Source: CAYQAJ01 sp964415245
Lineage (GTDB): Bacteria; Planctomycetota; Planctomycetia; Pirellulales; Pirellulaceae
DNA length: 14,899 nucleotides
Assembly (NCBI GenBank): GCA_964415245.1
Contig: CAYQAJ010000113.1
Span: 1-14,899 of the forward strand
Reading direction: 5' to 3'
The notes below the pieces were generated by a model. It made no database searches, was not told the origin of the DNA, and was given only the letters and a program-made list of their open reading frames with translations. The translations under genes were made by a program, and so were the position numbers. Within the stretch, counting starts at the first letter, position 1, and each line of letters opens with the position of its first letter. Positions 1 through 6,753 of the stretch are shown piece by piece.

Positions 1-2183
1 GCGCACTGGGCGCACAGGGCGAAGAACACCATCAGCGATAGCGCCACCGGCACGTTGAACACCGGCCGATCGGTCCCCTCCCATGTGGCCGACTTGAGGG
101 CCGAGTGCAGCCCGGGCGACTTCTCGTCCTGCCCTTCGCCCATGTGGTAGATGACTCCGAGCGTGGCCACGACCACTTCGCGGGCCGGGAACGACGCAAT
201 CGCCGCACAGCCGACGCGCCAATCCCACCCCAATGGCCTTACCGCTGGCTCGATCCATTTGCCCGCGCGGCCCAAGTAGCTGGTCGCCAGCAGCTCGGCC
301 TGGATGTCGTTGTTCGCGGCGGCGAGCTCTTCGGTTAGCCGCTCGATCTCGCCGGCTGGCTCTTGATCACCGGAAAGTAGGGGGGGATCACCGGCGTCGG
401 AATCGCTTTCCTCAACCATGGCGCCGTCGGTTGCGGCATTCGATTCTTTGTCGTCCAGTGTCTGAAGCTGCTGCTGGAGCTGATCGCGGCGGGCGACCAG
501 GGCCGGATCGAGCAACGCTTCATCGTGTGGAAAGTAGGCCGCCGCCCACACCACCACCGCCACCGCGAAGATGATTGTGCCGGCGCGGCGGACAAACGCC
601 CAACCGCGCTCGAACATGCGATACAGCACGATTCGCAAGCCGGGAAACTTGTAGCTGGGCAGCTCCATCACAAACGGAGGCGTGGGTCCGCGCAGGATCG
701 TCTTGCGTAGCACCAGCGATACGAACACGGCCGTCACAATGCCCACCAGGTACATCGCCAGCAGCGTCAGCCCCCACAGGCCGATCAGCCCCAGTGGACC
801 GAACCGCACATTGGGGATGAACGCGCGGATTAACAGCGCGTAAACCGGAAGCCGCGCGCTGCAGCTCATCAGCGGCGCAATGAGGATCGTCACCAGCCGG
901 TCGCGCGGGTGCTCGATCGACCGGGCCGACATGATGCCCGGCACCGCGCACGCGAACGACGACAACAGTGGAATGAACGACTTGCCGCTAAGGCCTACCC
1001 GAGACATGAGCCGGTCCATCAGGTAAGCTGCGCGAGCCATGTAGCCGCAGTCTTCGAGAATGGCGATGAACAGGAACAGCACGAAAATCTGCGGCAGGAA
1101 CACGAGCACCCCGCCGACCCCTTCGATCATGCCGCCCACCACCAGACTGCGCAGCGCTCCCTCGGCCAGATGTGCTTCGACCAGTCCGGCGGCCAGCCCC
1201 TTGAGCCAGTCCATAAATGCGGAAGCCGGCTCCGCCACGAAGAACACCGCTTGAAACAGCACTGTGAGCACGGCCAACAGAATCAGCGAGCCCCACAGGC
1301 GGTGCGTGAGCACGCGGTCGAGCCGATCGCCCGGCGACGTGCGGCGCTCGGCCTTGCGGTTCACCGCCCCATCGATCACCTGGCCCGCCCATTCGTATCG
1401 CGCTATCGCCTCGACTCCCGGCACGGGCAAGCCGGCCTCGGCCAGACGCTGGCGAGCCTGGCGGACCTGGGCGGTGATGCGTTCGTCGACACCCGGCAGA
1501 TGGGCCGAGGCCAGGTACCCGCTGGTGTCCAGAAGCAGCCGCTCGACGAGGTACCGCGGCAGTCGCGGTTTCCCGTCGCCATCGAGCGATTCTTCGAGAG
1601 CGGCGACCTCGCGCTGAAACGCGTCGGGAAACGGGCTCTTCGTGGGCGCGGGACGTGCGTCGACCGCTGCTGCCAGCGCCTTTTTCAGCTCGTCGATTCC
1701 CTGCCCCTTATGGGCCTGCATCCCTACCACGCGCATTTGCAGGCGGCTGGCCAGTAGAGCCGGGTCGACGGTCACTCCTTTTCCGTCTGCCATGTCGAGC
1801 ATGTTCAGGGCCAAGATCGTCGGCCGGCCCAGCTCGAGCACCTGGCTGACCAGGTACAAGTTGCGCTCCAGATTGCTGGCGTCGACGATGCACACCACCA
1901 CGTCGGGTGGCGGCACGTCGCTGCGACGGCCCAGCAGCACGTCGACGGCGATCATTTCGTCGGGCGAGCGCGGCGCCAGGCTGTAGGTGCCGGGCAGATC
2001 GACCACCGAGAATTGCCGGCCCGCGTGTTGCAAGCGGCCTAGCTTCTTTTCGACCGTCACGCCGGGGTAATTGCCCACCCGCTGCCGCATGCCGACCAGC
2101 GCGTTGAAGAGGGTCGACTTGCCCGTGTTGGGGTTGCCGATCAAGGCAACGGTCACGGTGCGAGCTGTAGTGGCGGCGGTCAT
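1..2183 (-). CDS. feoB: Ferrous iron transport protein B (FeoB), 3' end cut off by the window
   Basis: Inner-membrane Fe(II) transporter with an N-terminal GTPase. The frame is open from ATG 2183 to the window edge, about 727 codons. G1 is GNPNTGKST (residues 16-24), followed by VGNYPGVTVEKK near 36, G3 DLPGTYSL near 62 and G4 NMAD near 126. The usual membrane gate segments follow, including GYMARAAYLMDR, SFACAVPGIMSAR, LMSCSARLPVY and SFPAREVV. The last visible residues, ALCAQC, match the conserved cysteine motif near the FeoB C-terminus, so roughly 50-80 residues are probably missing. An in-frame TGA lies 24 bases upstream of the ATG with no other start codon between, which fixes the start. 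No good ribosome binding site is visible. A hydrophilic, glutamine- and glutamate-rich insert of about 75 residues sits before the SYLGRAGKWIEP motif and is larger than in E. coli FeoB. It is the last gene of a feoA-feoA-feoB operon. Confidence 0.96.
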   Translation of the reverse strand, partial: MTAATTARTVTVALIGNPNTGKSTLFNALVGMRQRVGNYPGVTVEKKLGRLQHAGRQFSVVDLPGTYSLAPRSPDEMIAVDVLLGRRSDVPPPDVVVCIVDASNLERNLYLVSQVLELGRPTILALNMLDMADGKGVTVDPALLASRLQMRVVGMQAHKGQGIDELKKALAAAVDARPAPTKSPFPDAFQREVAALEESLDGDGKPRLPRYLVERLLLDTSGYLASAHLPGVDERITAQVRQARQRLAEAGLPVPGVEAIARYEWAGQVIDGAVNRKAERRTSPGDRLDRVLTHRLWGSLILLAVLTVLFQAVFFVAEPASAFMDWLKGLAAGLVEAHLAEGALRSLVVGGMIEGVGGVLVFLPQIFVLFLFIAILEDCGYMARAAYLMDRLMSRVGLSGKSFIPLLSSFACAVPGIMSARSIEHPRDRLVTILIAPLMSCSARLPVYALLIRAFIPNVRFGPLGLIGLWGLTLLAMYLVGIVTAVFVSLVLRKTILRGPTPPFVMELPSYKFPGLRIVLYRMFERGWAFVRRAGTIIFAVAVVVWAAAYFPHDEALLDPALVARRDQLQQQLQTLDDKESNAATDGAMVEESDSDAGDPPLLSGDQEPAGEIERLTEELAAANNDIQAELLATSYLGRAGKWIEPAVRPLGWDWRVGCAAIASFPAREVVVATLGVIYHMGEGQDEKSPGLHSALKSATWEGTDRPVFNVPVALSLMVFFALCAQC

Positions 2184-2316
2184 CGCGGTGCGGGCTCGAT
2201 CAGGTCATTAGGAGCGAGGCGACCTTGGTGCGTTGGCGTCAACCACAACGCCGGCAGCCGGCTCAACGCCGGAGGTCAAAGCGCACGCGCCGCGACGCTC
2301 CTCCCGTGGCAACGGT

Positions 2317-2562
2317 TCACTTCGCCGATTCCACGTGTACCGGATCCACGTGCACCCGCATCGCCTCCCGTCGTCGCACGCTCAGCCGGTAGCCGCGCAC
2401 TTCCAACTCCAGCGGGTCGCCCAGCGGCGCCACGCCCAACACCCGCAGCTCGACACCGGGAGTCAAACCCATCTCGAGCAATCGAAGGCTCAACTCGTCG
2501 TTCCCCTCGACGCGGGTCACGCGAGCACGCGATCCAATGGGCAGTTGGTCGAGCGATGTCAC
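2317..2562 (-). CDS. feoA: FeoA-like ferrous iron transport accessory protein (second copy, next to feoB)
   Basis: A small SH3-like FeoA-domain protein of about 81 residues, thought to act on FeoB in the cytoplasm. The sequence fits the family: LDQLPIGSRARV at the N-terminus, then LLEMGLTPGVELRVLG, then a basic strand YRLSVRRREAMRV. The open frame extends two codons further up to a TTG at 2568. I prefer the GTG at 2562, because an AGTAGG ribosome-binding-like sequence ends 7 bases before it and the resulting N-terminus (MTSLDQLPIG) is the usual one. It lies about 50 bases after the first feoA and 133 bases before feoB. That 133-base gap shows no gene or obvious structure. Confidence 0.9.
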   Translation of the reverse strand: MTSLDQLPIGSRARVTRVEGNDELSLRLLEMGLTPGVELRVLGVAPLGDPLELEVRGYRLSVRRREAMRVHVDPVHVESAK

Positions 2563-2613
2563 CAGCAAACCTACTCGATGCGGAAGCGGCGCGCTCTCGA
2601 CCGTACGCCGACT

Positions 2614-2895
2614 CTAGGCGGGGGGCAACAGCGGCACCGGCTCCTTCGGGTCGACGAGGATGCCCACCAGGTCGCACGCCCGGAAGCAGAGCGTGCTCTG
2701 TGCCACGCGGACGATGCACGGACTGCCGGACTGCACCATCTCGACGGTTGCGCCGCGGCGCAGACCCATCTCCTCGAGTCGGTGAACATGATCTGCCTGG
2801 CCAATCAGGGCGCCGATCAACGCGCGCCGACCGGAGGTGAGGAATCGCAGCGGTAACAAATGGTCGGTCGACGGGGCAACGGCGGGAGAGGTCAT
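2614..2895 (-). CDS. feoA: FeoA-like ferrous iron transport accessory protein (first copy of operon)
   Basis: A 93-residue FeoA-domain protein. The core is recognisable from RRALIGALIG through HRLEEMGLRRGATVEMVQSG to the closing strand ACDLVGILVD. It carries a roughly 20-residue N-terminal extension, and a proline-rich tail ends the protein. It diverges strongly from the second copy, so this is not a recent duplication. The two copies probably have different roles, or form a heteromeric partner for FeoB; that is inference. The start is ATG 2895, without a clear Shine-Dalgarno sequence. It is the first gene of the feo operon and sits 40 bases below a Fur-box-like palindrome and a sigma70-type promoter. 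Confidence 0.9.
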   Translation of the reverse strand: MTSPAVAPSTDHLLPLRFLTSGRRALIGALIGQADHVHRLEEMGLRRGATVEMVQSGSPCIVRVAQSTLCFRACDLVGILVDPKEPVPLLPPA

Positions 2896-2934
2896 GTGGG
2901 AATGCTCGCACGTGCGACGGGTTGCCGTGGATAG

Positions 2935-2949
2935 TGAGACTCGGTCTCA
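2935..2949. promoter_or_regulatory. Fur-box-like inverted repeat upstream of feo operon
   Basis: TGAGACTCGGTCTCA is an inverted repeat with perfect 6-bp arms and 3 bases between. Written as 7-1-7 it compares with the Fur consensus half-site TGATAAT at 5 of 7 positions. It lies 39 bases before the feoA start and about 5-19 bases downstream of the transcription start predicted from the promoter at 2961-2989. Binding there would block initiation or early elongation. That it binds Fur, rather than another metalloregulator, is inference from position and similarity. Confidence 0.6.
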
Positions 2950-2960
2950 ACTGCACCTGC

Positions 2961-2989
2961 ATCATATCCCGTCCCCATCCCTTTGGCAA
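2961..2989 (-). promoter_or_regulatory. Sigma70-type promoter of the feoAAB operon
   Basis: Read on the minus strand: TTGCCA (2989-2984), a 17-base spacer, then TATGAT (2966-2961). Each hexamer matches the consensus at 5 of 6 positions with ideal spacing. Transcription should start near 2954, giving a leader of about 60 bases to feoA. Confidence 0.7.
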
Positions 2990-3060
2990 CGCCCGTGTCC
3001 CGCATTTTTTGTCGACAAGCCAGATCGGAAACCTGCGCCCGGCGCTAGATTCGCCGGAGC

Positions 3061-3102
3061 AAAGAAAAAGGGGCAGAGCCCAGCGAAAGGGCCCCGCCCC
3101 TT
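3061..3102 (-). terminator. Intrinsic terminator of the blaI-blaR-like operon
   Basis: On the minus strand, a 14-position stem between 3102-3089 and 3081-3068 with two mismatches (AAGGGGC outer arm, GGGCCC-type inner arm) and a 7-base loop is followed by TTTTTCTTT. It begins 25 bases after the stop codon of the 999-residue peptidase gene. It also separates that operon from the feo promoter. Confidence 0.85.
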
Positions 3103-3127
3103 GCGAAATTCTCGCACCAATCGCCCG

Positions 3128-6127
3128 TTACTTGGGCTGGTCGCGATCCCGTTGCTCCAGGGCTTTCTGAAGCTCCTGCAAACGCCGGGTCAGCTCGTCA
3201 ATCTGCTTTTGCTGCCGGGCCAGCAATTCCTGGGCTTCCGCGGCGCGGGCTTCGGCCAGTCTGCGTTGCTGCACGGCCTCTTGCTGTGCCTTTTCGGCCA
3301 CCGCACGAGCTAGCTCGGCATTTTTTTGGGCCTCCAGTTGCTGGGCTTTCGCCTCTTCGAGAGCGCGATGGCGCTGGGCCGCCGCTTGCTCCGCAGCGGC
3401 TCGTTCCGCCGTAGCTTGGTCGCGCGCCTTCAGTGCCTCCTGTCGAGCCCGTTCAGCTAATTCCTGCCCCCGTTGTTGTTTGGCGCGTGCCTCGTCGATG
3501 GCGCGCTCACGGGCTTGGGTGTCGCGATCGGCTGCCTCTTGCGCTTGTCGAATCGCCAGGTCGCGGGCTTGCTCGGCTTCTTCGCGAGCGTGCTCCGCTG
3601 CTTCGCGCTCGCGCTGTAATGCCTGCTCGATGCGCTCACGATGTTCATCGCCAGGGCCCGCAATCGGACCTTCTTCGGGTCGATTCTCGGCACGAGGTCC
3701 CCGGTCTCCATCGCGGCGATCGCGATCTTCGGGGCGCCGTGGACCGATTCCATCGAAAGGCTCGCCGGGACCACCTGGCGGATTGAACTGTCGACCCTGC
3801 GCCGGCGCGCCGCCTTGTCGTCGAAATCCGTCGCCGGGTCCGCCGGGACCAGGACCCGCAGGTCGACCGAATGCACCCGGTCCGCCTGGACCACGCCCGT
3901 CTGGTCCCCGTCCGCCGGGACCTCGGCGTCCCATCGCCTCGCGTAGCTCGCCAACCTCCTGTCGCAGCCCCGCGATTTCGTCGCGCAGTTCCTGCAAGAC
4001 ACGGACCATTTCATCGGGCTGGCGACGCCCGTCGGGACCGAACCCCGGTCCGCCGGGCCCCCCAGGCCCAGGCCCATCGGGACCGAATCCCGGTCCACCT
4101 TGGCCATCGGGTCCACGGCGCCCATCGGGACCGAACCCCGGTCCGCCGGGCCGGCCAGGACCAGGCCCATCGGGACCGAATCCCGGTCCACCTTGGCCAT
4201 CGGGTCCACGGCGCCCATCGGGACCGAACCCCGGGCCGCCGGGACCGCCGGAGCCCCGACGATCACCCTCGAACCGCGGGCCGCCGGGACCGGATTGCCC
4301 GTCGCGCGGGCGATCATCGAACCGCGGTCCATCGGGGCGGGGTCGTCCATCGCGCGGACCACCTTCGAAGCGCGGACCGTCGGGACCGGGCTGCCGATCG
4401 CGCGGGCCTGCTCCTTCGCGTGGCCGGTCACCATCACGAGGACGATCACCGTCACGCGGGCGATCGCCTTCACGCGGGCGATCGCCGCGCTGTGCGAGCT
4501 CGGCGCGTTCGCGGTCCACGTCGCGCTCGCGCGGGACGTCTCGTTCGCGGTCGCGTTGAATCAGCTCGTCGCGCTCTCGCTCCGCGTTGCGTTGGCGGTC
4601 CCGCTCTCGGGGAGCGGTTTCGGCTCGTTCGCGCTCGACATCGCGCTCACGTTCGCGCTCGCGGGGAGCATCTCCCTCGCGTTCCCGTTCCACGTCGCGA
4701 TCGCGATCCCCCTCGCGTTCGCCTCGCTCTTTGTCACGCGCCTCCTCGCGATCATCGTCGTCGCGGTCCGCCCGTTCCTCCCGGTCGTCCTGAGCAGCCA
4801 GTTGCTCGGTCGACGGAGCGAGCATCCCCGCGCTGATACTCCACACGCCCAGCGGCGCCGCCAGCAACAGCACTCCCAGCGGCCACCAGCGGACCGGCTG
4901 CTTCTCGGGCGATAGCCCGAGCACGTAACGCACACGGTGTAACAGATTCATATTTCCGCCTCCTCGAATTGCGGCGACCAGCGCGGGGCGCGTCAGCGCC
5001 GATTGCTGCTTTGCCGCCAGTTGCAACGCCAACACGTACACACTTCGCTTGCCGGTGGCGGCGACCGCCAGTTCGTCGCAGCACTTCTCCCGTTCCAGAC
5101 GCACGCGCCGGGAAACCCACCACACGGCCGGATGATAGAACAGCAGCGTCTCCACGAGGCGCTGCAACAGATTGACCCACAGGTCGTGCCGCCGCACGTG
5201 CGCCAACTCGTGGGCCACGAACGCTTCGAGCACGTCGGGGGGCATCTCGGCCAGCCAGCTTGTCGGCAGCAGCACGCACGGCCGCCACAGTCCCATGACC
5301 AGAGCCTCACGCACCGAGTTCGATCCAAGCACGGGAGCGCGCACGCCGATCCGCCCCGCGATGTGCTGAATGCCGCGCCACAGCTCGTCGGGAAGGTTCG
5401 CTCGGTCGCGCCGCAAACGCGACGCTCCCAGGGCGCCAATCGCCAGACGCAGGCTGAGCAGCATCACGCCCACCACCCAGACCAATAGCAGATAGGGCTG
5501 CGCAGCGCGCATCGCGGCGGCGACCAGCATGGGGAGGGTCGTCTTTCGCTCCGCGAAAGAACGCTCTGGAGGCGAAGGTAACGCACCGGGCGCGAGAGAC
5601 GTTCGATCGGAATCGGCGAGTTGGCCGATAGTCGGATCGTCGAGCGGCGACTCCGCGTAATCAGGCGTGGATGCGATGTCGGAAGGGGAGAGCACCGGGT
5701 CGCCTACGGCATCCCACTCCCACTGCCAGTCGGTCGCCGCGCCGTTAGCCCGCCGGCCAGCGACGGAATCGAAGCCGAGCGGGTCGTAGACTCTTGCTTC
5801 CGAATCGCGTTCGGCGTCGAACTCGTTTTTCTCGCCCGCGGGCGCATACTCTGTTTCGCCGGCTCGCGCCATCGCTTCATCGGCCGGAATCGCAAACGCC
5901 GCCATCGGCCGCTCGGGGAGCAAGAGAAACGTGACCACGGGGCAGGCGGCCATTACCAACAGCGCCGCCAGCGATAGAGCGTACCGCGCTGTCGCCGCCC
6001 GCACGTTGGAAAGCCACAGCAACGCGACCAGCAGCACCCAAACCACGATTCCCTGCCACACGAAATGCAACAGCACCAGCGACAGGCGCTGCCACGTTTC
6101 CTGCGACAGAAGTTCCCACAGCGACAT
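3128..6127 (-). CDS. BlaR1/MecR1-like M56 family membrane peptidase with long charged, glycine/proline-rich and coiled-coil C-terminal tail
   Basis: A 999-residue integral membrane zinc metallopeptidase, the predicted sensor-protease partner of the repressor just upstream. Membrane segments lie at about 14-39, 48-71, 207-234 and 413-435. Between the second and third is an acidic loop of about 130 residues. The peptidase core holds HELAH (306-310) and the typical EREKCCDELA segment (345-354). BlaR1 proteins normally end in a penicillin-binding sensor domain, and none is seen here. Instead there is an Arg/Glu/Asp tract (about 447-580), RPRDGD repeats, a Gly-Pro-rich region with a 31-residue unit repeated about 2.4 times, a short coil (DEMVRVLQELRDEIAGLRQEVGELREAM) and a C-terminal Ala/Glu/Arg coiled coil from about 825 to 999. 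The coil should extend on the side where BlaR1 keeps its sensor. The ligand is unknown. The start ATG 6127 lies 32 bases after the repressor stop, consistent with one operon. Confidence 0.88.
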   Translation of the reverse strand: MSLWELLSQETWQRLSLVLLHFVWQGIVVWVLLVALLWLSNVRAATARYALSLAALLVMAACPVVTFLLLPERPMAAFAIPADEAMARAGETEYAPAGEKNEFDAERDSEARVYDPLGFDSVAGRRANGAATDWQWEWDAVGDPVLSPSDIASTPDYAESPLDDPTIGQLADSDRTSLAPGALPSPPERSFAERKTTLPMLVAAAMRAAQPYLLLVWVVGVMLLSLRLAIGALGASRLRRDRANLPDELWRGIQHIAGRIGVRAPVLGSNSVREALVMGLWRPCVLLPTSWLAEMPPDVLEAFVAHELAHVRRHDLWVNLLQRLVETLLFYHPAVWWVSRRVRLEREKCCDELAVAATGKRSVYVLALQLAAKQQSALTRPALVAAIRGGGNMNLLHRVRYVLGLSPEKQPVRWWPLGVLLLAAPLGVWSISAGMLAPSTEQLAAQDDREERADRDDDDREEARDKERGEREGDRDRDVEREREGDAPRERERERDVERERAETAPRERDRQRNAERERDELIQRDRERDVPRERDVDRERAELAQRGDRPREGDRPRDGDRPRDGDRPREGAGPRDRQPGPDGPRFEGGPRDGRPRPDGPRFDDRPRDGQSGPGGPRFEGDRRGSGGPGGPGFGPDGRRGPDGQGGPGFGPDGPGPGRPGGPGFGPDGRRGPDGQGGPGFGPDGPGPGGPGGPGFGPDGRRQPDEMVRVLQELRDEIAGLRQEVGELREAMGRRGPGGRGPDGRGPGGPGAFGRPAGPGPGGPGDGFRRQGGAPAQGRQFNPPGGPGEPFDGIGPRRPEDRDRRDGDRGPRAENRPEEGPIAGPGDEHRERIEQALQREREAAEHAREEAEQARDLAIRQAQEAADRDTQARERAIDEARAKQQRGQELAERARQEALKARDQATAERAAAEQAAAQRHRALEEAKAQQLEAQKNAELARAVAEKAQQEAVQQRRLAEARAAEAQELLARQQKQIDELTRRLQELQKALEQRDRDQPK
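4034..4260 (-). repeat. 93-bp in-frame tandem repeat within the M56 peptidase gene (about 2.4 copies)
   Basis: Near-identical units begin at 4034, 4127 and 4220, exactly 93 bases (31 codons) apart, and the third is partial. The encoded unit contains GGPGFGPDGRRGPDGQ followed by a second GGPGFGPDG, so there is also an internal half-repeat. Only a few bases differ between units, which suggests recent slippage or unequal recombination. The period is a multiple of three, so copy changes keep the reading frame. Confidence 0.9.
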
Positions 6128-6159
6128 GCGACCGATCCCGTGCAGTGAGGTGCTGCCCC

Positions 6160-6555
6160 TTACGACGGCTTCTTCTGCTGTTGGTACTCGTCGACGGCGC
6201 GGCGGATGGCGACCAGCTCGGCGGGCGTCGGGCTCGACTGGTCGAGCAAATGCGTCACCAGCGCGGCCGTCGATCCTTCGAAAGCCCGACCCACGAGATC
6301 GTTCACCATGCGTCCCAGCGTGCGCTCGCGGGGAGCGCGGGGCTGGTAGACAAATGCCCGGCCATCGAGCTTACGGGTCAAAAGTCCCTTTTGTGTCATG
6401 ACGTTCATCAGGCTCATGACCGACGTGTAGGCGCGTCGCGGGCGCGGCTCCAGCGCGAGCATCACGTCGCGCACGGTGCTGGGGCCGCGCTGCCACAACA
6501 CCTTGAGCACTTCGAGCTCGGCGGGAGTCGGTTGTTCCTGCTTGGGTCGTGCCAT
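6160..6555 (-). CDS. BlaI/MecI family transcriptional repressor
   Basis: A 131-residue winged-helix repressor of the penicillinase-repressor family. The family opening PTPAELEVLKVLWQRGPSTVRDV is at about 9-31. The recognition region AYTSVMSLMNVMTQKGLL follows at 42-59, and the wing RKLDGRAFVYQP at 61-72. The C-terminal part (73-131) should form the dimer arm that a BlaR-like protease cleaves. The frame is open to an ATG at 6564, but that codon lies inside the predicted -10 box, so I choose ATG 6555, which also gives the common family start MARP. With that promoter the message would be leaderless. Two palindromes overlap the promoter, so autorepression is expected. The downstream partner is the M56 peptidase gene. 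Confidence 0.93.
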   Translation of the reverse strand: MARPKQEQPTPAELEVLKVLWQRGPSTVRDVMLALEPRPRRAYTSVMSLMNVMTQKGLLTRKLDGRAFVYQPRAPRERTLGRMVNDLVGRAFEGSTAALVTHLLDQSSPTPAELVAIRRAVDEYQQQKKPS

Positions 6556-6562
6556 GAACCGC

Positions 6563-6590
6563 ATTGTACGGTTTTAACAGTAGTTGTCAA
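6563..6590 (-). promoter_or_regulatory. Promoter of the blaI-like/M56 peptidase operon
   Basis: On the minus strand: TTGACA (6590-6585, full consensus), a 16-base spacer, then TACAAT (6568-6563, 5 of 6). Seven bases separate the -10 box from the A of ATG 6555, so transcription should start at or next to the start codon and give a leaderless mRNA. Confidence 0.75.
6567..6582. promoter_or_regulatory. Repressor operator, proximal (imperfect palindrome in the promoter spacer)
   Basis: TACGGT-TTTA-ACAGTA is a 16-base palindrome with one mismatched pair. It fills the promoter spacer and overlaps the first bases of the -10 box. It matches the distal site in arm sequence and spacer length, and the two are offset by 22 bases, about two helical turns. 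Confidence 0.65.
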
Positions 6591-6603
6591 CGGTATAAAC
6601 CGT
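6590..6603. promoter_or_regulatory. Repressor operator, distal (perfect palindrome at the -35 edge)
   Basis: ACGGT-ATAA-ACCGT, with perfect 5-bp arms, adjoins the -35 box. Together with the proximal site it forms a long outer inverted repeat TACGGTTT (6567-6574) / AAACCGTA (6597-6604). Paired operators around a promoter are usual for BlaI/MecI. The TACGGT-type arm is the proposed half-site here. Confidence 0.65.
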
Positions 6604-6678
6604 AGAAGGGGTCGAAGGTTTCGGTTGTCCCTTCACGTTTCCCCACACTGCTGCAATTCGGCTCCGACGGAGCGATGG

Positions 6679-6698
6679 ATTCCCGCCTTTGCGGGAAT
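6679..6698. repeat. REP-like hairpin module, copy 1
   Basis: ATTCCCGC-CTTT-GCGGGAAT is a perfect 8-bp stem with a 4-base loop. Including flanks, it matches the copy at 11911-11930 (opposite strand) at 26 of 29 positions. It lies 56 bases downstream of the sialate-esterase-like gene stop. Confidence 0.8.
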
Positions 6699-6712
6699 GA
6701 CGATGTGGCCGT

Positions 6713-6739
6713 CTCTCCGCGTCGCCGTGTCCCCGCGTC
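6713..6739 (+). repeat. 27-bp repeat module, copy 1
   Basis: A 27-base sequence starting CTCTCCGCGTCGCCGTGTC recurs on the opposite strand at 11941-11967 with a single mismatch. Both copies lie within 55 bases of the 3' end of a secreted-enzyme gene and have the same orientation relative to that gene. The 6605-6753 spacer holds this module and the hairpin and otherwise shows nothing recognisable. Confidence 0.8.
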
Positions 6740-6753
6740 CCCGTGTCAGGACC

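Noticed and set aside
909..1757. 282-codon plus-strand open frame inside feoB
   Set aside because: It is antisense to the conserved membrane core of feoB, which is clearly coding on the minus strand. It is His/Gln/Arg-rich and resembles no family.
4034..4260. Regular 93-bp repeats considered as a CRISPR array
   Set aside because: The repeats are contiguous with no unique spacers, lie in frame in a coding region and encode a Gly-Pro repeat.
3457..4915. Long overlapping open frames on both strands inside the M56 peptidase gene, including a 359-codon Arg/Ser/Pro-rich plus-strand frame
   Set aside because: They are by-products of the GC-rich, repetitive codons of the real gene. Their composition is extreme, no family is recognisable, and the BlaR-like frame has clear domains.
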